A DNA stretch of 64,000 bases from Halichondria panicea. Lineage: Eukaryota > Porifera > Demospongiae > Suberitida > Halichondriidae. Of this stretch, positions 60,110-64,000 are shown in pieces. Both the position numbers and the translations under genes were made by a program. The notes beneath the pieces are model-generated. The model made no database searches. It saw only the letters and a list, made by a program, of their open reading frames with translations, and was not told where the DNA came from. The DNA lies in the NCBI RefSeq assembly GCF_963675165.1, contig NC_087386.1, positions 5,715,566 to 5,779,565 of the forward strand, read 5' to 3'. Each line of letters starts with the position of its first letter. Within the stretch, counting starts at the first letter, position 1.

Positions 60110-62830
60110 ATGGCTACAAGAAGTGACCTTGATGCTCTGGTGGTCCAGGTGGAAGGATTGAATCTAGAGGAGAACAAAGCTGGCTCAGGGGCTTATGGCT
60201 GTGTCTTTAGAGTGACGGTGAATGGAAGACACTGCATTGCTAAGAAGCTTCACTCCATATTGCTCCAAGAGCGATCCCTTGGACAGAGGGAGAGCATTGT
60301 GACAAAGTTCAGAAATGAATGTCAAATTCTGAGTGTTTTACATCACCCCAACATAGTTGTTTTCGTTGGAGTCCATTACGGCCGCGATAAGAACGACATC
60401 AGTCTAATAATGGAGAGGCTTCATTCCGACTTGGCTGATTTCGTTGAAACCCATCGAGACACGAATATCGCCACTAGAATCCATATCCTGTATGATGTAT
60501 CCAAGGGACTTCACTATCTCCACTCTTTGACCCCTCCCCTCATCCATCGTGACCTCACTGCTCCCAACATCCTGCTCACTGACGACCTCACTGCCAAAAT
60601 CGGAGACCTGGGCGTCTCCAGATACGTTGATCTGGAGAGATTGACTCATGTTCTGACAAAAATTCCTGGAAATCCAACCTACATGCCTCCCGAGTGTCAT
60701 GAAAAACGGCCCACCTACACTACCAAGCTGGACATCTTCTCATTCGGTCATCTCATCATTCACACTGTTATCGGTGATTTCCCTGAAGTCTCGTACTTTA
60801 CTCCTGAGGTTATCAAGCACGTGGATGATGGGAAAATGGAGCTCATGCGTCGAAGCACTGCTGTCCATGGTGACAAAATGGGGGAGAAACACGCTCTTTA
60901 TCCTCTTGTTGTTAGCTGCCTCCATGACCGACCTCAACAGAGACCATCAGTTGACGAAGTGATTGTCTCACTCAGAAAGCTGTGTCTACAGCACCCCAGA
61001 ATGGTACGTGAGTGAGTGGGTGGAGGTATCAAATGTGCATTGTCAGCTTATATAGTGTTAGTGTCGACTGTATGCTGGTACTTCTGTGTGGGTGGCTATA
61101 GAATCTTGAACAGTATATAACATGTACATACAATTTTGTCATTCTATCTTTTAGATGTGTTTACAGATAATGTATTTTCTCCCAGGCATTTTTGGATGCT
61201 TATAAGACGGGTGATGTGGGTGTGGTTCTGGAGCTACTGGAGTGTGGGGCTGATCCCAACCAGGCAGACAAGGTGAGGGGAATACTGTCTACAGTGCCAA
61301 TATGTCCGTTGGTTGATGATGTTGTCTCTACAGGATGGTTGGACTGCTCTTTACTGGGCCAGTAGGAATGGACATGATGAGATAGTGAGGGTCCTCTTAG
61401 CAGCCAAGGCTACAGTCAACACTCAGATCAAGGTTTGTTTTGTTGTACAAATACATTTCCCACAACATGCTGTTTACATTGTTTCCCTCCTATGTACAGT
61501 CGGGAGAGACCCCTCTTTGGGTAGCCAGTTTCAATGGTCATCAGAAATGTATGGAGCTCCTAATCGATGCTGGGGCCAATGTTGATGTACCCAATGAGGT
61601 GAGTGTAAGTAGCTCTATACACATAGCCTCGATTCCAGGCCGATTAAAGTACGGCCTGGTACTTATTGCATGGTGATAGTGAGCATGTGATAGTTTGTTC
61701 TCCAGAATCTGGGGAATCCCCTCTTTTCTTTCCATGTACATTAGCTTAGCTCTCTATTGTGTTGTTCCAGAAGGCTTTCACACTAGTCTGAAGCCAAAAG
61801 AGGCTCTCATCCACTTCTATGACAGCTGTGTGGTCAGGATATCTTAGCTTGGATCTGTACAGGCTATGGGAAGTGTATGGTGATTCTTGCATAGACAACC
61901 TGGCTATAGGACCATCGTAGACGTAGATGAGAGCCTCCAAACTAGTGTTCAAGCCTTCTAAGCAATAGATACAGCTTCACGGAACTCAGTATGGAGATAA
62001 AATATTACGAAACATATTCTTAGGGACTAAATTACGGGTACTAAGGTTTTACGTTTGTAGTACGATTACCCATATTCTGAAGGTACCAGGCAGTATTTTA
62101 ATGCGGCCTGGAATCGAGGCTACTATACACACATCTCAGAGGCCACTAGCCACAAAGCCTCCTCATGTTCTGTTGACCTGGTCCATTAGACACCAGAGCT
62201 AGTCATGTTTGTGTAGAGAGCGCTGGTAGTTGGTGTACCGAGGTACAACGCGCATCTCGTGATCTATCCAATCTTTTTTACATTGGTTTTCAATGCAATG
62301 TGTTCCCCACAATAACTCTGTTATTTTGTGACTAAGGCTCTAGGGTAGTATAGTTTAGACCTAGATCTAACTGTTTCCGTTGCTGAACCCCAGTGAACCC
62401 TATTCAGTTAGGAGATATGCTTGCTACAAATGTTGAGAGCACTGCACCTTTCATATACATCTGGACGAGTTCTAACCAGGACCTCAGCTGGAGAAACACT
62501 ATAGCTAGCCATAGAGACCTTGAGCAATGTACAGAGCCAGCTAAATTGTCAGTTACAAGTGTTGTACAAGCCTAGAGTTTGTCGTAGCAAGGTCACGATA
62601 AACTGCCAGCTAAGCAAACGTCATCAATTAAAAAAGTGTCCTCTGCCCTGACATTAGTGTAGATAGTCATGTGATATTGTATGAGTGATATTGTGTAATG
62701 AGTGGATCTGTACTATCTTGACTCTGTACAGACTGGAGCCACTGCATTGTGGGTAGCTGCTCAGAATGGTCATGTGAGGGCAGTGGAATTGTTGATTGCT
62801 GCCAAAGCTAGAGTTGACATTCAAAATAAG
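60110..62830 (+). CDS. KA5: kinase-ankyrin gene, 5' part, continues past the window
   Basis: Visible exons: kinase 60110-61003, linker 61186-61272, A 61334-61432, B 61500-61598, C 62732-62830. The next D-type exon would lie beyond 64000. The kinase is a single 298-codon exon without the KA3/KA4 intron. Its motifs are intact; the conserved VGFVGV is VVFVGV here, and the activation segment reads [14 protein letters not shown]. Repeats: [42 protein letters not shown]. Introns are almost identical to KA1 up to the right edge. In-frame GTG-CAA precedes the ATG, but ATG is conserved as the start. Confidence 0.87.
61624..62122. mobile_element. MITE, TAGCCTCG family, 499 bp, perfect duplication, in KA5
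   Basis: Same insertion as 3959-4457, with CTATACACA identical on both sides. This clean copy establishes the 9-bp target duplication. Confidence 0.85.
62393..62575 (+). other. Conserved intronic ORF (MNPIQLGDM), short form, in KA5
   Basis: 60 codons, the same early end (SVVQA) as 4718. Confidence 0.3.
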
Positions 62831-62882
62831 GTGAGATTTACTAGAGTAGTGGATTGAGTAGTGGATTAGCTGGTCCAGTTGC

Positions 62883-63486
62883 CGGTTAGTGTAAAGCTGG
62901 AATGCGGAATAGAACGGAATATGGAATGACTAAAAAGAGAGCTGCTGATGGTGCTCTGTATTTTTTTAGTGTAGTATGACTTAAATACTCCTTTTATAGA
63001 CACAAAGCTAATTTTAGAAGACTATTATGTAAAAAAAGTAGACTGAGTATAATTATAGTAGCAACATTGAACATTACAAATACACATAATTATACGTGTC
63101 TATAGACTTAGCGAAGTAATTATGTTGTGCCCAAAGTAAGGTGGAGTGTGAAGTCTATAGCTATACAGGACACTCCAAAGCTATACCTTTCTTCTATCTG
63201 CATGCCTACAAAGTTTTTGGCCCTTGGTGAAACTTTAAACGATTTGTGCGTGTTGAAGAGACACACTGACCAAGCATTTTGCCATTGATTTCCACACACA
63301 TTGGGTTGTGGAGTCAGCAAATTCCACATTTATACTCTCAACAATGAAACTGTTATCTCAATATCTACCACTGTGCAACAGTGTGTGTAAGTTGTTGATC
63401 CTCTTTCCAATAACAGGTGTCATGTGATGATTAGAGCCAACTACATGTTCCGTTCCATATCTGCTTTCCAGCTTTTACACTAACCC
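62883..63486. mobile_element. MITE, GGGTTAGTG family, in KA5
   Basis: Orthologous to 5209-5782. The left end is changed to CGGTTAGTG. Confidence 0.75.
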
Positions 63487-63541
63487 TCCAGTTGCTGTTA
63501 TACATAATTATAATTATGGTTTATGGGTCTATATAACACAG

Positions 63542-63577
63542 GACAACCAGACAACTCTGTATGCATGTAGCCAGTAA
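63542..63577 (+). pseudogene. Relic A-type ankyrin exon in KA5
   Basis: DNQTTLYACSQ then TAA, as in KA3. Confidence 0.6.
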
Positions 63578-63735
63578 CAACAGCATCGTGATCTCTCTTT
63601 TAATTGCATTCCAATCTTTTTTACATTGGTTTTCAATGTAGTGTGTTCCCTACAATAACTCTATTATTCTGTGACTAAGGCTCAAGGGTAATATAGTTTA
63701 GACATAGATCTAACTGTTTCCGTCGCTGAACCCCA

Positions 63736-63963
63736 GTGAACCCTATTCAGTTAGGAGATATGCTTGCTACAAATGTTGAGAGCACTGCACCTTTCATATA
63801 CATCTGGACGAGTTCTAACCAGGACCTCAGCTGGAGAAACACTATAGCTAGCCATAGAGACCTTGAGCAACGTACAGAGCTAGCTAAACAGCTAGTTACA
63901 AGGCCTATAGAGTTTGTTGTGACAAGGTCGCGGTTAAGGTTACAGTATACTAATTGCTCATGA
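63736..63963 (+). other. Conserved intronic ORF (MNPIQLGDM), frame-altered, in KA5
   Basis: A deletion after KQLVT shifts the C-terminus compared with 47471. This argues against a constrained protein. Confidence 0.3.
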
Positions 63964-64000
63964 ATGATTCATAAGATATTTATTTCTCATCACAACGTTA
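63933..64000. mobile_element. Start of a GTTAAGGTTAC-family element, cut by the window edge
   Basis: Left end as at 6238; the rest lies outside the window. Confidence 0.55.

Overview
This is a eukaryotic, almost certainly animal, nuclear window. It has spliced genes with short GT-AG introns, many small terminal-inverted-repeat transposons, and fragments of two animal gene families: collagen galactosyltransferase (COLGALT/GT25) and fatty-acid transport protein (FATP/SLC27A). The closely repeated kinase-ankyrin genes, with an HRDLTAPN catalytic loop, remind me of the kinase expansions in demosponges. A sponge is my best guess, but it is an inference. No rRNA, tRNA or CRISPR array was seen.

The window is a tandem segmental-duplication cluster. 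Its core is five plus-strand genes, here named KA1 to KA5: KA1 2444-10117, KA2 21737-24070, KA3 35001-41603, KA4 44325-51770, and KA5 60110 running off the right edge. Each encodes an N-terminal protein kinase of about 298 residues, a linker exon, then ankyrin repeats, the domain order of RIPK4/ANKK1. Almost every ankyrin repeat is one 99-bp exon in phase 0. The repeats follow an A-B-C-D order that occurs once in KA2 and twice in KA1, KA3 and KA4. KA1, KA3, KA4 and the visible part of KA5 read open. KA2 is a pseudogene.

Between the kinase genes lie broken minus-strand genes. Four COLGALT copies (25-1489, 11125-20740, 26015-34636, 57274-59870) each lack exons or carry lesions. Two FATP fragments (1489-1914, 42770-43790) and four copies of an ankyrin exon resembling ACBD6 (10747, 24740, 42261, 52393) complete the set. 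KA2, KA3 and KA5 are divergent from COLGALT exon 1; KA1 and KA4 are divergent from FATP fragments. A GCATGCGCAG motif, resembling an NRF1 site, lies 37-83 bp before the kinase ATGs.

Three large arrays of a ~52-bp G-rich minisatellite (12375-19226, 27277-32224, 52501-57084; roughly 131, 95 and 88 units) occupy one COLGALT intron. On the minus strand each unit is a copy of the 3' splice site (polypyrimidine tract plus CAG) and the first codons of the next COLGALT exon. The array therefore appears to have grown from a splice acceptor.

The most interesting signal is in the ankyrin exons. Between near-identical copies, amino-acid differences fall mostly on the few codons forming the beta-turn and inner-helix binding face (first codon, third codon, the two after TAL/TPL, the two before GH). 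The rest of each exon and the introns are nearly invariant. This looks like a diversifying recognition repertoire attached to a kinase. Since the arrays and near-identical duplicates are hard to assemble, long-read confirmation of the order matters.
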